Source of the DNA: Nocardia jiangxiensis NBRC 101359
GTDB taxonomy: Bacteria; Actinomycetota; Actinomycetes; Mycobacteriales; Mycobacteriaceae
Direction of reading: 5' to 3'
Assembly (NCBI RefSeq): GCF_000308615.1
Contig: NZ_BAGB01000009.1
Location: 1 to 64,000, forward strand
Length of the DNA: 64,000 nucleotides
The stretch's first letter is position 1, and the number at the start of each line of letters is the position of its first letter. Below, one piece after another: positions 19,729-28,237 of the stretch. Below the pieces are notes generated by a model. The model saw nothing but the letters and a program-made list of their open reading frames with translations, was not told the DNA's origin and did not search any database. The translations under genes and the position numbers were made by a program.

Positions 19729-20333
19729 CCGGCAGACGTGCCGACGAGATGGTGCGCGGCCTCGATATCGAGGCCGCGATCGTCGCGGGAATGCCGGAGG
19801 GGGATGCGCGCCGCACGATGTTCTCCGATGCCGCCATCGCGGCATCGCATCTGGCCGAAGCTCTGGGGGTCGGGCCGTATCCGGTGGAGTTCCTGGCGGA
19901 CTGTGTGCGGTCGATGGGGCTGGGTGGGGCACTGGAGTTGCCGGAGCCGTTGATCGGTCCGGAACCCACCGCGCTCGTGCGGCGGTGGATGTCGGCTGCC
20001 GCCGGAACGAGTTCCAGCATCGAGCGCGACGAGCTGTTCGCGCGATGGCTCGAACGCGTCGCCATGCTGATCGCCGTGCGCAGGCAGGTAGCGCCTCCGG
20101 GCCCGGTCAACGACACCCCGGACGAGATCGGGCGGCCGGTCAGCGACGACGAAATCCACGAAGCGGTCCGCTCCGGTAGGAACACCATCTCGGTCCGCCC
20201 CGACGCCATCGGTGGCACTGCGCTCGGCTCTGGCAGTCCCGTGATCGACGACGCCGGTCCCGTGATCGATGAGGGCGGCATCGCGATCGACGAAACGCGT
20301 GCCGAGGACCGGTCCGACCAGGGCCGCCGCTGA
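19725..20333 (+). CDS. Small companion of the WxG protease: candidate immunity or chaperone
   Basis: Protein of 202 residues, start overlapping the protease stop (ATGA at 19725-19728). Residues 1-125 look helical and globular (AAIVAGMPEGDARRTMFSDA near the start, then ALVRRWMSAAAGTSS). The last 65 residues are acidic and low-complexity with repeated VIDDAGPVIDEGG-type units. No signal peptide, membrane helix or family I recognise. Immediate coupling downstream of a putative toxin suggests an immunity protein or export chaperone; this is positional inference only. Confidence 0.68.
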   Translation: MTGRRADEMVRGLDIEAAIVAGMPEGDARRTMFSDAAIAASHLAEALGVGPYPVEFLADCVRSMGLGGALELPEPLIGPEPTALVRRWMSAAAGTSSSIERDELFARWLERVAMLIAVRRQVAPPGPVNDTPDEIGRPVSDDEIHEAVRSGRNTISVRPDAIGGTALGSGSPVIDDAGPVIDEGGIAIDETRAEDRSDQGRR

Positions 20334-20647
20334 GGCGGTGCGTTTCCTCGAGTGGGGTTGTATCGGGTCGGTGGTTTCGCATCGCGATGGCTGGGTTGTG
20401 TCAAGGGGGCGATACGTCACCGACAGGGCGCTGGGAACGATCACCGTGCCCGATGGCCCGCCACCGGCGTGGAGCCGATTCACCCAGGTTGGCATCCGTG
20501 TGCGGGGTCTGCCGAGTCCCCCGGGGAAGACCCGGTGATGCGCCCGCCGCAGGAGCCCGCCGCCCGGCCCGATCGGGCGGATTCTGTTTGAGCAGAGGAC
20601 CGGCGGGAATTGCGAGTGCACACCATCCAACAACGTTGGGATACGCC
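20334..20647. other. Intergenic stretch after the WxG effector operon
   Basis: No supported gene in this 314-base stretch. It contains a possible weak terminator near 20560-20580 and ends at the start of a small membrane protein gene. Short open frames here lack Shine-Dalgarno sites and family features. Confidence 0.6.
20560..20580 (+). terminator. Possible terminator of the WxG effector operon
   Basis: CCGCCCG at 20560-20566 pairs with CGGGCGG at 20574-20580 around a 7-base loop, followed by ATTCTGTTT. Short stem; tentative. Confidence 0.4.
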
Positions 20648-21007
20648 ATGATTGCACTCATCGGTTTGATCGTGCTCATCGCGGCCGTCGTAGCCGGAGT
20701 AGCCGCGGTGACCGGAAATATCGGCCAAAGCCATCTACTGCCAACAGATTTCACCATCTTCAACCAGCACTACACCGGCTCGGCCGGTGAGGTGTTCGCC
20801 GCGGGCATTGTCGTCGGCGCGGTCGCCGCGATCGGGCTGGCCCTGCTGCTGGCGGGGTCTGTGACGACGACCCGCCGACACTGGGCGACCCGCCGCGAGC
20901 TGCGCCGGTCTCGGCGTGAGGTCACCGCCACGCGGCGCGATCTCGACCGTGCCGCGCCCGGGAAGTCCGGGACCGGGACGTCGCGTCGGGCGCAGCCGCA
21001 AGGCTGA
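20648..21007 (+). CDS. Small two-helix membrane protein
   Basis: Protein of 119 residues starting at the ATG at 20648. Transmembrane helix 1 covers about residues 3-25 (IALIGLIVLIAAVVAGVAAV), helix 2 about 50-70 (AAGIVVGAVAAIGLALLLAG), then a strongly basic cytoplasmic tail (TTTRRHWATRRELRRSRREV). This layout is found in many small actinobacterial membrane proteins of unknown function. No operon partner; a perfect terminator hairpin follows at 21084. Confidence 0.75.
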   Translation: MIALIGLIVLIAAVVAGVAAVTGNIGQSHLLPTDFTIFNQHYTGSAGEVFAAGIVVGAVAAIGLALLLAGSVTTTRRHWATRRELRRSRREVTATRRDLDRAAPGKSGTGTSRRAQPQG

Positions 21008-21083
21008 CACCGGGTCCGCGGTGAGGGTGGCTCTGACATCTCGTCCAGCTGCCGACGCGGACATCAGCTTCCGTCATATGAGC

Positions 21084-21117
21084 GAGGGGCGGTCCCACTG
21101 CTGTGGGACCGCCCCTC
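21084..21117. terminator. Bidirectional terminator between membrane protein gene and fadE33
   Basis: GAGGGGCGGTCCCAC (21084-21098) pairs perfectly over 15 bases with 21103-21117 around a 4-base loop. It separates convergent genes and would end both transcripts. Confidence 0.85.
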
Positions 21118-21137
21118 ATCACATGCCTGGGGCGAAT

Positions 21138-22187
21138 CTAGGCCGGGCGGGCCAGGGGGCGGGGTGGCTGGCCGAAGAGTTGGGCGTCGCCGTGGGCGCG
21201 TTTGAAGAACAGGTGCGCGTCGTGCTCCCAGGTGATCGCGATGCCGCCGTGCATCTGGACGGTCTCGCCGACGATCGCGGAGAAGGTGTGCGAGCAGTGG
21301 ATGCGGGCGGCGGCGATGTCCAGGGGGTCGGCGGCGCCTCGGGCGAGGTCCGCGATGACCGCGTAGGCGGCCGAGCGGGCCGATTCCACCAGGACGTACA
21401 TATCGGCCATCCGGTGTTTGAGGGCCTGGAAGCTGCCGATCGGGCGGCCGAACTGGACTCGGGACTTGCTGTACTCGACCGTCATCTGCAGGCAGGCTTC
21501 GGCCGCGCCGACCTGTTCGGCAGCGATTGCGGCCCAGGCGATTTCGCGCAGCCGGGTGATCGCGGCCGGATCGCCGCCGAGCGCGCGCGCCGGGGCGGCG
21601 GTGAAGGTGATCTCGGTCAGGCGACGGGTCGGATCCATCACCGGCGCGGTGGTGCGGGTGAGCTCCGGTGCGGCCGCGTCGATTTCGTACATGCCGTCGG
21701 CGGTGACCACGATCAGGGTGTCGGCCGTGTCGCCGTCCAGAACATAATGCGCTGTGCCGTTGAGCTTTCCGTCGGCGACCCGAACGCCGGGCTCGTCCCA
21801 GCCCGACGCGCTCGCCCAGCAGACCGCGAGCGTGCGGCCGCCCTCGGCGACATCGGGCAGTAGCCGCTCACACGCCTCGGCATCGCCCGCCAGCAGCAGC
21901 GCCTGCACGCCCAGCACCGCGGAGCCGAGCATCGGCGGCGTATGCAGAGTGCGGCCGAGCTCCTCGACCACCGTGAGCGCCTCGACGAGTCCGGCCCCGA
22001 TCCCGCCGTACTCCTCCGGAACGGCCAGCGCGGCCACCCCGACCTGCTCGCACAGCAGCGTCCACAGCGCCGGGTCGTATCCGGCCTCACCGTCGATCGC
22101 CCGGCGCAGCGTGTCGCGATCGCCGTGCTTGGCCAGCACCGCGCGCACGGTGCCGGCCAGTTCCTGCAGTTCGGCCGTGCTGCTCAC
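21138..22187 (-). CDS. fadE33: Acyl-CoA dehydrogenase, FadE33-like
   Basis: Protein of 349 residues, a short acyl-CoA dehydrogenase: VEALTVVEELGRTLHTPPML near the N-terminus, flavin-binding middle (VCWASASGWDEPGVRVADG), and a C-terminal RVQFGRPIGSFQALKHRMAD signature. Gene order fadD3-(ech)-fadE31-fadE32-fadE33 matches the M. tuberculosis KstR2 operon, so this is the FadE33 position. Such short subunits are known to pair with FadE31-type subunits as heteromers in degradation of steroid C/D-ring acyl-CoAs. GTG start with AGGAGG six bases upstream. Last gene of the leftward operon. Confidence 0.85.
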   Translation of the reverse strand: MSSTAELQELAGTVRAVLAKHGDRDTLRRAIDGEAGYDPALWTLLCEQVGVAALAVPEEYGGIGAGLVEALTVVEELGRTLHTPPMLGSAVLGVQALLLAGDAEACERLLPDVAEGGRTLAVCWASASGWDEPGVRVADGKLNGTAHYVLDGDTADTLIVVTADGMYEIDAAAPELTRTTAPVMDPTRRLTEITFTAAPARALGGDPAAITRLREIAWAAIAAEQVGAAEACLQMTVEYSKSRVQFGRPIGSFQALKHRMADMYVLVESARSAAYAVIADLARGAADPLDIAAARIHCSHTFSAIVGETVQMHGGIAITWEHDAHLFFKRAHGDAQLFGQPPRPLARPA

Positions 22188-22272
22188 GGTGTTCCTCCTG
22201 ATGTGTTCTCGGCGTGGGAGACCGGGGCCAGGTGAGCTGGACCGACCTGGTGGAGCAGTTCGTTACGGATGC

Positions 22273-23259
22273 TCATGCGGCGTCCGGATCACGCAGCGCC
22301 GCGGCCACTCGCGAACGATGGAAGTCGGTTGTGCCCCAGGCCGATTGCAGGGCGGTGACCTTGGTGAGCCACAGCGACAGGTCGTATTCGGCGGTGTAGC
22401 CGATGGCGCCGTGGACCTGCAGGGCGATGCGCGCGGTGCGGTAGGCGGCCTCGGCGCAGGCGATCTTGGCGGCCGAGATGTCGCGGGACGTGGACGTCAG
22501 CGCGGCGTTGAACAGCAGAGGCTGGGCCATCTCGAGGCCGATCAAGGCGTTGGCCAGGTGATGTTTGATCGCCTGGTACTGGCCGATCGGCTTACCGAAC
22601 TGGTGCCGCTGCTTGACGTAGGCGACGCTGGTGTCCAGCAGCGCCTGGCCCGCACCCAGCAGCACCGCCGCGGTGGCCAGGGCGCCCGCGTCGAATGCCG
22701 CCGCCGCGGCCTCGCGCACCGAATCACCCTCGGCCACCAGCTCGTCCGGAGAAACGGGGAACAGCCGGCGCGCGCGGTCCACGGACCGGATGCTCGCCGT
22801 GCGATGCGCGGTGTACAGCCGATCACCATCGACCAGCAGAATCACCTCGGCGGTGTCGGCGTCCACCGCGGGCTGGTCGGGGGACAGGGCCACAGTGCCC
22901 AGGGCCGCGCCTTCGGCGAACGAGCCCAGCCAGCGTCCGGCGAGTTTGCTGTCCGGAAGTGCTTGCAGCAGTGCGGGAATCGCGGCAGCGGTCTCCACCA
23001 GCGGGCCGGGCACGGCGGCCCGGCCGAATTCGGTGAAGGCGACCACCGAGTCGATCGTCTCCGCGCCCATGCCGTCGTGCGCCTCGTCGATCGCCAGGCC
23101 CAGGGCGCCCGCACCGGCGAGCTGCCGGATCAGTCCGCGCCCGCCGTGGTGGTCGCCCTCGCCCCAGTCGCGGATGATGCCGGGCGTCCCGGCCGCATCG
23201 CTCATCTTGCGCAGGCTGTCGGCGAAGTCCCGCTGTTCGGGCGAAAGTGCAAATCTCAT
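22273..23259 (-). CDS. fadE32: Acyl-CoA dehydrogenase, FadE32-like
   Basis: Protein of 328 residues starting at the ATG at 23257-23259 (MRFALSPEQRDFADSLRKM); a TTG four codons earlier is less likely. Contains VVAFTEFGRAAVPGPLVETA and the C-terminal RHQFGKPIGQYQAIKHHLAN signature of small acyl-CoA dehydrogenases. By order it is FadE32, the partner of FadE31 in dehydrogenating an acyl-CoA formed after ring C opening in the KstR2 pathway. It lies 28 bases after fadE31 and 85 before fadE33. Confidence 0.86.
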   Translation of the reverse strand: MRFALSPEQRDFADSLRKMSDAAGTPGIIRDWGEGDHHGGRGLIRQLAGAGALGLAIDEAHDGMGAETIDSVVAFTEFGRAAVPGPLVETAAAIPALLQALPDSKLAGRWLGSFAEGAALGTVALSPDQPAVDADTAEVILLVDGDRLYTAHRTASIRSVDRARRLFPVSPDELVAEGDSVREAAAAAFDAGALATAAVLLGAGQALLDTSVAYVKQRHQFGKPIGQYQAIKHHLANALIGLEMAQPLLFNAALTSTSRDISAAKIACAEAAYRTARIALQVHGAIGYTAEYDLSLWLTKVTALQSAWGTTDFHRSRVAAALRDPDAA

Positions 23260-23287
23260 CGATCGGTCCAATCCGGGTCGGGCGAGT

Positions 23288-24418
23288 TCAGCGGGGCAGG
23301 CCGAGCAGGCGTTCGGCGATGATGTTGCGCTGAATCTCGTTGGTGCCCGCGTAGATCGGGCCCGCGAGGGAGAACAGGTAGCCGTCGGTCCAGGTGCTCT
23401 CCTGTTCGGCGACGGGGCCGAGCAGTTCCAGGGCCGTCTCGTGCATCGCGATGTCCAGGTCGGACCAGAACACCTTGTTGACCGAGGATTCCGCGCCGAG
23501 CTTGCCGCCCTCGGACAGGCGGGTCACGGTCGCGAAGGTGTTGAGCCGATACGCCTCGGCCCCGATCCAGGCGTCCACCACTCGATTTCGCGCCGCGGTG
23601 TCACCGGCCCCGGTATTCGCGCGCCACAATTCGATGAGCCGGTCCGCGGTCGCGTTGAACCGGCCCGGACTGCGCAGCGACAGGCCGCGCTCGTTGCTGG
23701 AGGTCGCCATCGCCACCCGCCAGCCGTCGTTCGGCTCCCCGATGACGTCGTGATCGGGCACGAAGACGTTGTCCAGGAAGATCTCCGCGAATCCGGGCTC
23801 ACCGTCGAGCTGCGGGATCGGCCGCACCGTGACCCCGTCCGCGGACAGCGGGAACATCACGTAGGTCAGTCCGCGATGACGTTCGGCCTCGGGATCGCTG
23901 CGGAACAGCCCGAATCCCCAGTCCGCGAACGAGGCCCGCGAACTCCAGGTCTTCTGCCCGTTGAGCACCCAGCCGCCCTCGACGCGTTTGGCGCCGGACC
24001 GGATACCGGCCAGATCGCTGCCCGCCTCGGGCTCGGACCACGCCTGCGCCCAGATGTCTTCTCCCCGGGCCATTCTCGGCAGGATCCGGTCGAGCTGCTC
24101 GGGGGTGCCGTGCTCGAACAACGTCGGCGCGAGCAGGAAGATGCCGTTCTGGCTGACCCGTCCAGGCGCACCGGCCGCGTAGTACTCCTGCTCGAACAGC
24201 ACCCATTCCAGCAGGGAGACATCGCGTCCGCCGTATTCGCGCGGCCAGGCGACCACCGACAGCCGGGCATCGGCCATTGTGGCCTCCCAGCGCCGGTGCG
24301 CCTCGAAGCCCTCCTCGGTGTCCATCGACGGCAACGGCGTCGCCGGGACGTTGGCGCGCAGGAATTCGCGCACCTCCAGCTGGAATTGCTCTGCGGCGGA
24401 ATCGAGTTCGAGATCCAT
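23288..24418 (-). CDS. fadE31: Acyl-CoA dehydrogenase, FadE31-like
   Basis: Protein of 376 residues with full acyl-CoA dehydrogenase layout: SVVAWPREYGGRDVSLLEWV, the WAQAWSEPEAGSDLAGIRS flavin-contact motif, NGQKTWSSRASFADWGFGLF, and C-terminal YAGTNEIQRNIIAERLLGLP, which lines the active site. First of the three consecutive fadE genes, directly abutting the hydratase stop codon. Known KstR2-regulated FadE31 forms heteromers with FadE32/FadE33. FAD-dependent alpha,beta-desaturation of a steroid-derived acyl-CoA. Confidence 0.9.
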   Translation of the reverse strand: MDLELDSAAEQFQLEVREFLRANVPATPLPSMDTEEGFEAHRRWEATMADARLSVVAWPREYGGRDVSLLEWVLFEQEYYAAGAPGRVSQNGIFLLAPTLFEHGTPEQLDRILPRMARGEDIWAQAWSEPEAGSDLAGIRSGAKRVEGGWVLNGQKTWSSRASFADWGFGLFRSDPEAERHRGLTYVMFPLSADGVTVRPIPQLDGEPGFAEIFLDNVFVPDHDVIGEPNDGWRVAMATSSNERGLSLRSPGRFNATADRLIELWRANTGAGDTAARNRVVDAWIGAEAYRLNTFATVTRLSEGGKLGAESSVNKVFWSDLDIAMHETALELLGPVAEQESTWTDGYLFSLAGPIYAGTNEIQRNIIAERLLGLPR

Positions 24419-25315
24419 CTAGTTCGCCTTGTTCTCTACGGATACGGTGGCGGTGGCCTTCATCGACTTGGCGTTCATGCCGCCGAGCGAATCCGCGCCG
24501 ACCTCGGCATTGTGGGCGTGCGCGAAATGATGCAGTCCGAAGACCGAATCCATTCCCGAGCGCAGTCCCATCTGGTCCTCGCACTGGTTGACGGCCTTCT
24601 TGGTCAGTGCCAAGCCGAATTGCGGCATGGTGGCGATCTTCTCGGCGAGGGCGAAGGTTTCGGTCTCGAGGTCTTCGCGGGCCACGACCCGGTTCACCAT
24701 GCCCCACTCGTACGCCTGCGCGGCGCTGAAGCGGTCACCGGTGTACAGCACCTCCTTGGCCCGGCGCGGTCCGAGCACCCAGGGGTGGGCGAAGTACTCC
24801 ACACCCGGAATACCCATGCGCACAACGGGATCGGAGAAGAACGCGTCCTCGGAGGCGACGATCAGGTCGCAGACCCAGGCCAGCATCAGCCCACCGGCGA
24901 TGCACGCGCCGTGCACCATCGCGATCGTCGGCTTGGGAATTTCCCGCCAGCGGCGGCACATGCCGAGATACACCTCGAGTTCGCGGGCGTACCGTTGATC
25001 GCCGCCGGGGCGGTCGAGGTGGTCCCACCACAGCGCGGCCTTGTTCTCGTACTGCACGTGGTGGTCGCGGCCCGGGGTGCCGATATCGTGTCCGGCGCTG
25101 AAGTGTTCTCCGTTGCCCGCCAACACGATCGCCGTCACCTCGGCGTCCTCGACCGCGCGCGTGAAGGCCGCGTCCAGGGCGTAGGTCATCACCGAGTTCT
25201 GCGCGTTGCGGTAGTCCGGCCGGTTCATCGTGACGACCGCGATCGGACCACGCCGCTCGTAGGTGACGACCTCACCCTCGTCGGGCACGGCGCCGGGGAT
25301 ATCTGTGCTGGTCAC
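24419..25315 (-). CDS. Enoyl-CoA hydratase/isomerase family protein in the fadD3 operon
   Basis: Crotonase-fold protein of 298 residues: IAVVTMNRPDYRNAQNSVMT, oxyanion-hole segments AGNGEHFSAGHDIG and MVHGACIAGGLMLAWVCDLI, and RMGIPGVEYFAHPW in place of the usual catalytic glutamate neighbourhood. Likely hydrates or hydrolyses an enoyl-CoA from HIP-CoA degradation. Starts at a GTG overlapping the fadD3 stop (GTGA) and abuts fadE31. The M. tuberculosis fadD3-fadE31-33 operon, as I know it, lacks this gene, so it is an addition in this lineage. Confidence 0.85.
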   Translation of the reverse strand: MTSTDIPGAVPDEGEVVTYERRGPIAVVTMNRPDYRNAQNSVMTYALDAAFTRAVEDAEVTAIVLAGNGEHFSAGHDIGTPGRDHHVQYENKAALWWDHLDRPGGDQRYARELEVYLGMCRRWREIPKPTIAMVHGACIAGGLMLAWVCDLIVASEDAFFSDPVVRMGIPGVEYFAHPWVLGPRRAKEVLYTGDRFSAAQAYEWGMVNRVVAREDLETETFALAEKIATMPQFGLALTKKAVNQCEDQMGLRSGMDSVFGLHHFAHAHNAEVGADSLGGMNAKSMKATATVSVENKAN

Positions 25316-26871
25316 GAATTCTCCTCGCGTAGTTGCCGTTTGAGTACTTTCCCGGCGGCGCTGTAGGGCAGTTCATCGCGGAATTCCACGTAGCGCGGGA
25401 CCTTGAAGTTGGCGAGTGTCTGCTTCGCGTGCGCGACCACGTCCTCCGCGGTGAGCGTGGAGCCCGGACGCCGGACGATGAATGCCTTGCCGACCTCGCC
25501 CATGCGCTCGTCCGGCGCGCCGATGACCGCGGAGTCCGCGACGCCGTCCAGGCGGGCCAGGGTCTGTTCGACCTCGGCGGGGTAGACGTTGAATCCGCCG
25601 CTGATGTAGAGGTCCTTGAGCCGATCGGTGATCTTCAGATAACCGCGCTCGTCCAGGACGCCGACATCGCCGGTGTGCAGCCAGCCGTCGGAATCGATCG
25701 TCCTGGCGGTGTTCTCGGGATCGTCGAGATAGCCGAGCATCACGTTCGGGCCGCGCAGCAGCACCTCGCCGTGCTCGCCGATGCGCACCTCGAACTCGGC
25801 GATCGGGCCGCCGGAGGTGTTGGCGACGGTCTGCGCGTCGTCGTCGGGCAGGCACATGGTGCCGAATCCGGCCGATTCGGACAGGCCGTACGCGGTGACC
25901 ACGACGTCGAATTCCAGTTCCCCGCGCATTCTTTCGATCAGCACCACGGGAACGGTCGCCGCGCCGGTGACCGCGACCCGCAGGCTGCTCAGGTCGAACT
26001 CGGCGCGGGCCGGATGGTCCAGGATGGTCTGGTAGATCGTCGGGGGACCGGTCAGCACGGTGATCTGCAATTCGTGCACCATCCGCATCGCCTGCGGCAC
26101 ATCGAAACTCGCCTGCGGGACGATGGTCGCGCCGGTCACCAGACAGGCCAGCATCGCGGCCTTGTAACCGAAGTTGTGGAAGAACGGCGGGATGACCAGG
26201 TACCGGTCGTCACTGTTCAGCGTCGAGCAGGCCACCCACGCGCGCACCACGCTCAGCGCCTGCCGATGCGCGACGAGCGTGCCCTTGCTGCGCCCGGTGG
26301 TGCCGGAGGTGAACAGGATGTCCGAAATGTCTTCGGAGTCGACCGATTCCCCGCGCGCGAGCACCTCCGCGGCCGGGGTCTGCTCGGCGATCCGGGCCAG
26401 ATCCGGCCAGGGGACGACGGTGTCGGTCGCCTCGGGGAGCGCGGCGTCCGCCTCGGCGGGCACCACGATGATCGTCTCGATGTTCAGATCCGGTGCGGCA
26501 GTGCGCAATTCGGCCAGTCGATCGCGCCCCAGGAAGGGGCCGGAGATGAACAGTGCTTTGGCGCGCACCCGCTCGAGCACATCCACGGCCTCGTCGGCGA
26601 CGTAGCGGGTGTTCAGCGGAACCAGTGCCGCGCCGGCGTAGTGCGAGGCCAGCGCGGCCACGATCCAGTGGTAGGTGTTCGGCGCCCAGATCGAGATCCG
26701 GTCGCCGCGCTGCACACCGCGAGCGATGAGCGCGCCCGCGACCTGTTGTACCTGGTCGAGCAGTTGAGTCCAGCTCAGCTGCACCTCGCCGTCGTGGACG
26801 GCCGGTGCGTCGCCGTAGGCGCGCGCCGCATCGTGCAGGGCCCGGGGGGTGGTCTGCGAAAGGGTGGTCAC
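25312..26871 (-). CDS. fadD3: HIP-CoA ligase FadD3 (steroid C/D-ring propionate activation)
   Basis: Acyl-CoA synthetase of 519 residues. AMP-binding motif LFTSGTTGRSKGTLVAHRQA, ITVLTGPPTIYQTIL, VVTAYGLSESAGFGTMCLP, adenylate-contact GWLHTGDVGVLDERGYLKIT, and C-terminal catalytic lysine in PYSAAGKVLKRQLRE. FadD3 forms the CoA thioester of HIP, the two-ring propionate left after HsaD, committing it to the C/D-ring pathway. GTG start with GGGAGGA upstream. It heads the leftward operon 48 bases from a perfect KstR2 box shared with fadE30. Confidence 0.93.
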   Translation of the reverse strand: MTTLSQTTPRALHDAARAYGDAPAVHDGEVQLSWTQLLDQVQQVAGALIARGVQRGDRISIWAPNTYHWIVAALASHYAGAALVPLNTRYVADEAVDVLERVRAKALFISGPFLGRDRLAELRTAAPDLNIETIIVVPAEADAALPEATDTVVPWPDLARIAEQTPAAEVLARGESVDSEDISDILFTSGTTGRSKGTLVAHRQALSVVRAWVACSTLNSDDRYLVIPPFFHNFGYKAAMLACLVTGATIVPQASFDVPQAMRMVHELQITVLTGPPTIYQTILDHPARAEFDLSSLRVAVTGAATVPVVLIERMRGELEFDVVVTAYGLSESAGFGTMCLPDDDAQTVANTSGGPIAEFEVRIGEHGEVLLRGPNVMLGYLDDPENTARTIDSDGWLHTGDVGVLDERGYLKITDRLKDLYISGGFNVYPAEVEQTLARLDGVADSAVIGAPDERMGEVGKAFIVRRPGSTLTAEDVVAHAKQTLANFKVPRYVEFRDELPYSAAGKVLKRQLREENS

Positions 26872-26918
26872 GGGCGTCCTCCCGCGGCGAGCCGCGATTC
26901 GAAACTGTCGGTCTACAA

Positions 26919-26932
26919 AGCAAGTGCTTGGT
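26919..26932. promoter_or_regulatory. KstR2 operator between fadD3 and fadE30
   Basis: AGCAAGTGCTTGGT matches the KstR2 consensus AnCAAGnnCTTGnT at every fixed position. It lies 17 bases upstream of the fadE30 GTG and 48 bases from the divergent fadD3 GTG, so one site can control both operons. Confidence 0.9.
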
Positions 26933-26948
26933 AGGTTACTCTACCGGA

Positions 26949-28160
26949 GTGAGTGTGATCCAGACCCCCGATGCCGCGGCCGGTAGCGACACGTCCGCGG
27001 ATGTGAAGTTCCGCGCCGACGTGCGCGAATGGCTGGTCGAGAACCTCGAGGGCGAGTTCCGTGAGCTGCGTGGACTGGGCGGGCCCGGTCGCGAGCACGA
27101 GGCGTTCGACGAGCGGCTCGAATGGGACCGCCACCTGGCCGCGGCCGGTTGGACCTGCCTGGGCTGGCCCGAACAGTACGGCGGCCGCGACGCGACCCTG
27201 CGCCAGCAGGTGATCTTCCACGAGGAGTACGCCAAGGCCGATGCGCCCAGCCGCGTGTCGCACCTGGGTGAGGAACTGCTGGGCCCGACGCTGCTGGCGT
27301 TCGGCACCGAGGAGCAGAAGCAGCGCTTCCTGCCCGGCATCCGCTCGGTCACCGAACTATGGTGCCAGGGTTATTCCGAGCCGGGAGCCGGTTCGGACCT
27401 GGCCGCGGTGACCACGTCGGCGCGGCTCGAGGGCGACGAGTGGCGGATCAACGGTCAGAAGATCTGGACCTCGCTGGCGCATCTGGCCGACTGGTGTTTC
27501 GTCATCGCGCGCACCGAACCGGGCTCGAGCCGACATCACGGCCTGTCCTATCTGCTGGTGCCGATGAAGCAGGACGGCGTCGAGGTTCGGCCCATCATCC
27601 AGCTCACCGGTACGGCCGAATTCAACGAGGTGTTCTTCGACGACGCCCGGACCGAGGCGAGTCTGGTGGTCGGGGAGCCGGGCAAGGGCTGGGGCGTGGC
27701 CATGGGCACCCTCACCTTCGAACGCGGCATTTCCACTGTCGGACAACAGATCCGGTTCGCCCGCGAGCTCGCCGACCTGGAGGCGGTCGCTCGCGACAAC
27801 GGCGCACTGGAGAACCCGGTGATCGCCGAACGCATCGATCAGGCGTGGGTGGGTCTGCGTGTGCTGCGCGCGCATGCGTTGCGCACCTTGGCAACCGCGC
27901 ACGAGAACGTCGACCCGCGCACCGCCGCCGGACAGGCGTCGGTCTCGAAGCTGTTGTGGGCCAACTGGCATCGCGATCTCGGCGAACTCGCCATGGACGT
28001 CCTGGGCGCACCGGGCATGGTCGCCCTCCCGGACGACCTGAACGAATGGCAGCGCCTGTTCCTGTTCAGCCGCGCCGACACCATCTACGGCGGTTCGAAC
28101 GAGGTGCAGCGCAACATCATCTCCGAACGCGTGCTCGGCCTCCCGCGTGAGGCCCGCTAA
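26949..28160 (+). CDS. fadE30: Acyl-CoA dehydrogenase FadE30 (HIP-CoA pathway)
   Basis: Protein of 403 residues starting at GTG 26949 (VSVIQTP); longer frames cross the KstR2 box and fadD3. Features: WTCLGWPEQYGGRDATLRQQ, CQGYSEPGAGSDLAAVTT, NGQKIWTSLAHLADWCFVIA and C-terminal IYGGSNEVQRNIISERVLGL. FadE30 acts early in side-chain removal from HIP-CoA, introducing a double bond in the propionyl-CoA chain. It leads the rightward fadE30-ipdF operon, opposite fadD3, as in other KstR2 regulons. Confidence 0.92.
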   Translation: MSVIQTPDAAAGSDTSADVKFRADVREWLVENLEGEFRELRGLGGPGREHEAFDERLEWDRHLAAAGWTCLGWPEQYGGRDATLRQQVIFHEEYAKADAPSRVSHLGEELLGPTLLAFGTEEQKQRFLPGIRSVTELWCQGYSEPGAGSDLAAVTTSARLEGDEWRINGQKIWTSLAHLADWCFVIARTEPGSSRHHGLSYLLVPMKQDGVEVRPIIQLTGTAEFNEVFFDDARTEASLVVGEPGKGWGVAMGTLTFERGISTVGQQIRFARELADLEAVARDNGALENPVIAERIDQAWVGLRVLRAHALRTLATAHENVDPRTAAGQASVSKLLWANWHRDLGELAMDVLGAPGMVALPDDLNEWQRLFLFSRADTIYGGSNEVQRNIISERVLGLPREAR

Positions 28161-28197
28161 CCCTTGACCGGATCGGCCGCACCCGGCCGGATCGACC

Positions 28198-28219
28198 GAT
28201 CGGATGTGAAGATCCGATC
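28198..28219 (+). repeat. Hairpin in the fadE30-ipdF intergenic leader
   Basis: GATCGGAT (28198-28205) pairs perfectly with ATCCGATC (28212-28219) around a 6-base loop, ending a few bases before the GGAGG of ipdF. No T-run, so it is more likely an mRNA stability or translation element than a terminator. Confidence 0.45.
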
Positions 28220-28237
28220 AGACCTGGAGGAATCACA

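Noticed and set aside
22631..25366. Very long rightward open frame opposite fadE32, fadE31 and the hydratase
   Set aside because: It is antisense to three well-recognised genes and results from their strong GC codon bias; its product is low-complexity and His/Arg-rich with no family features.
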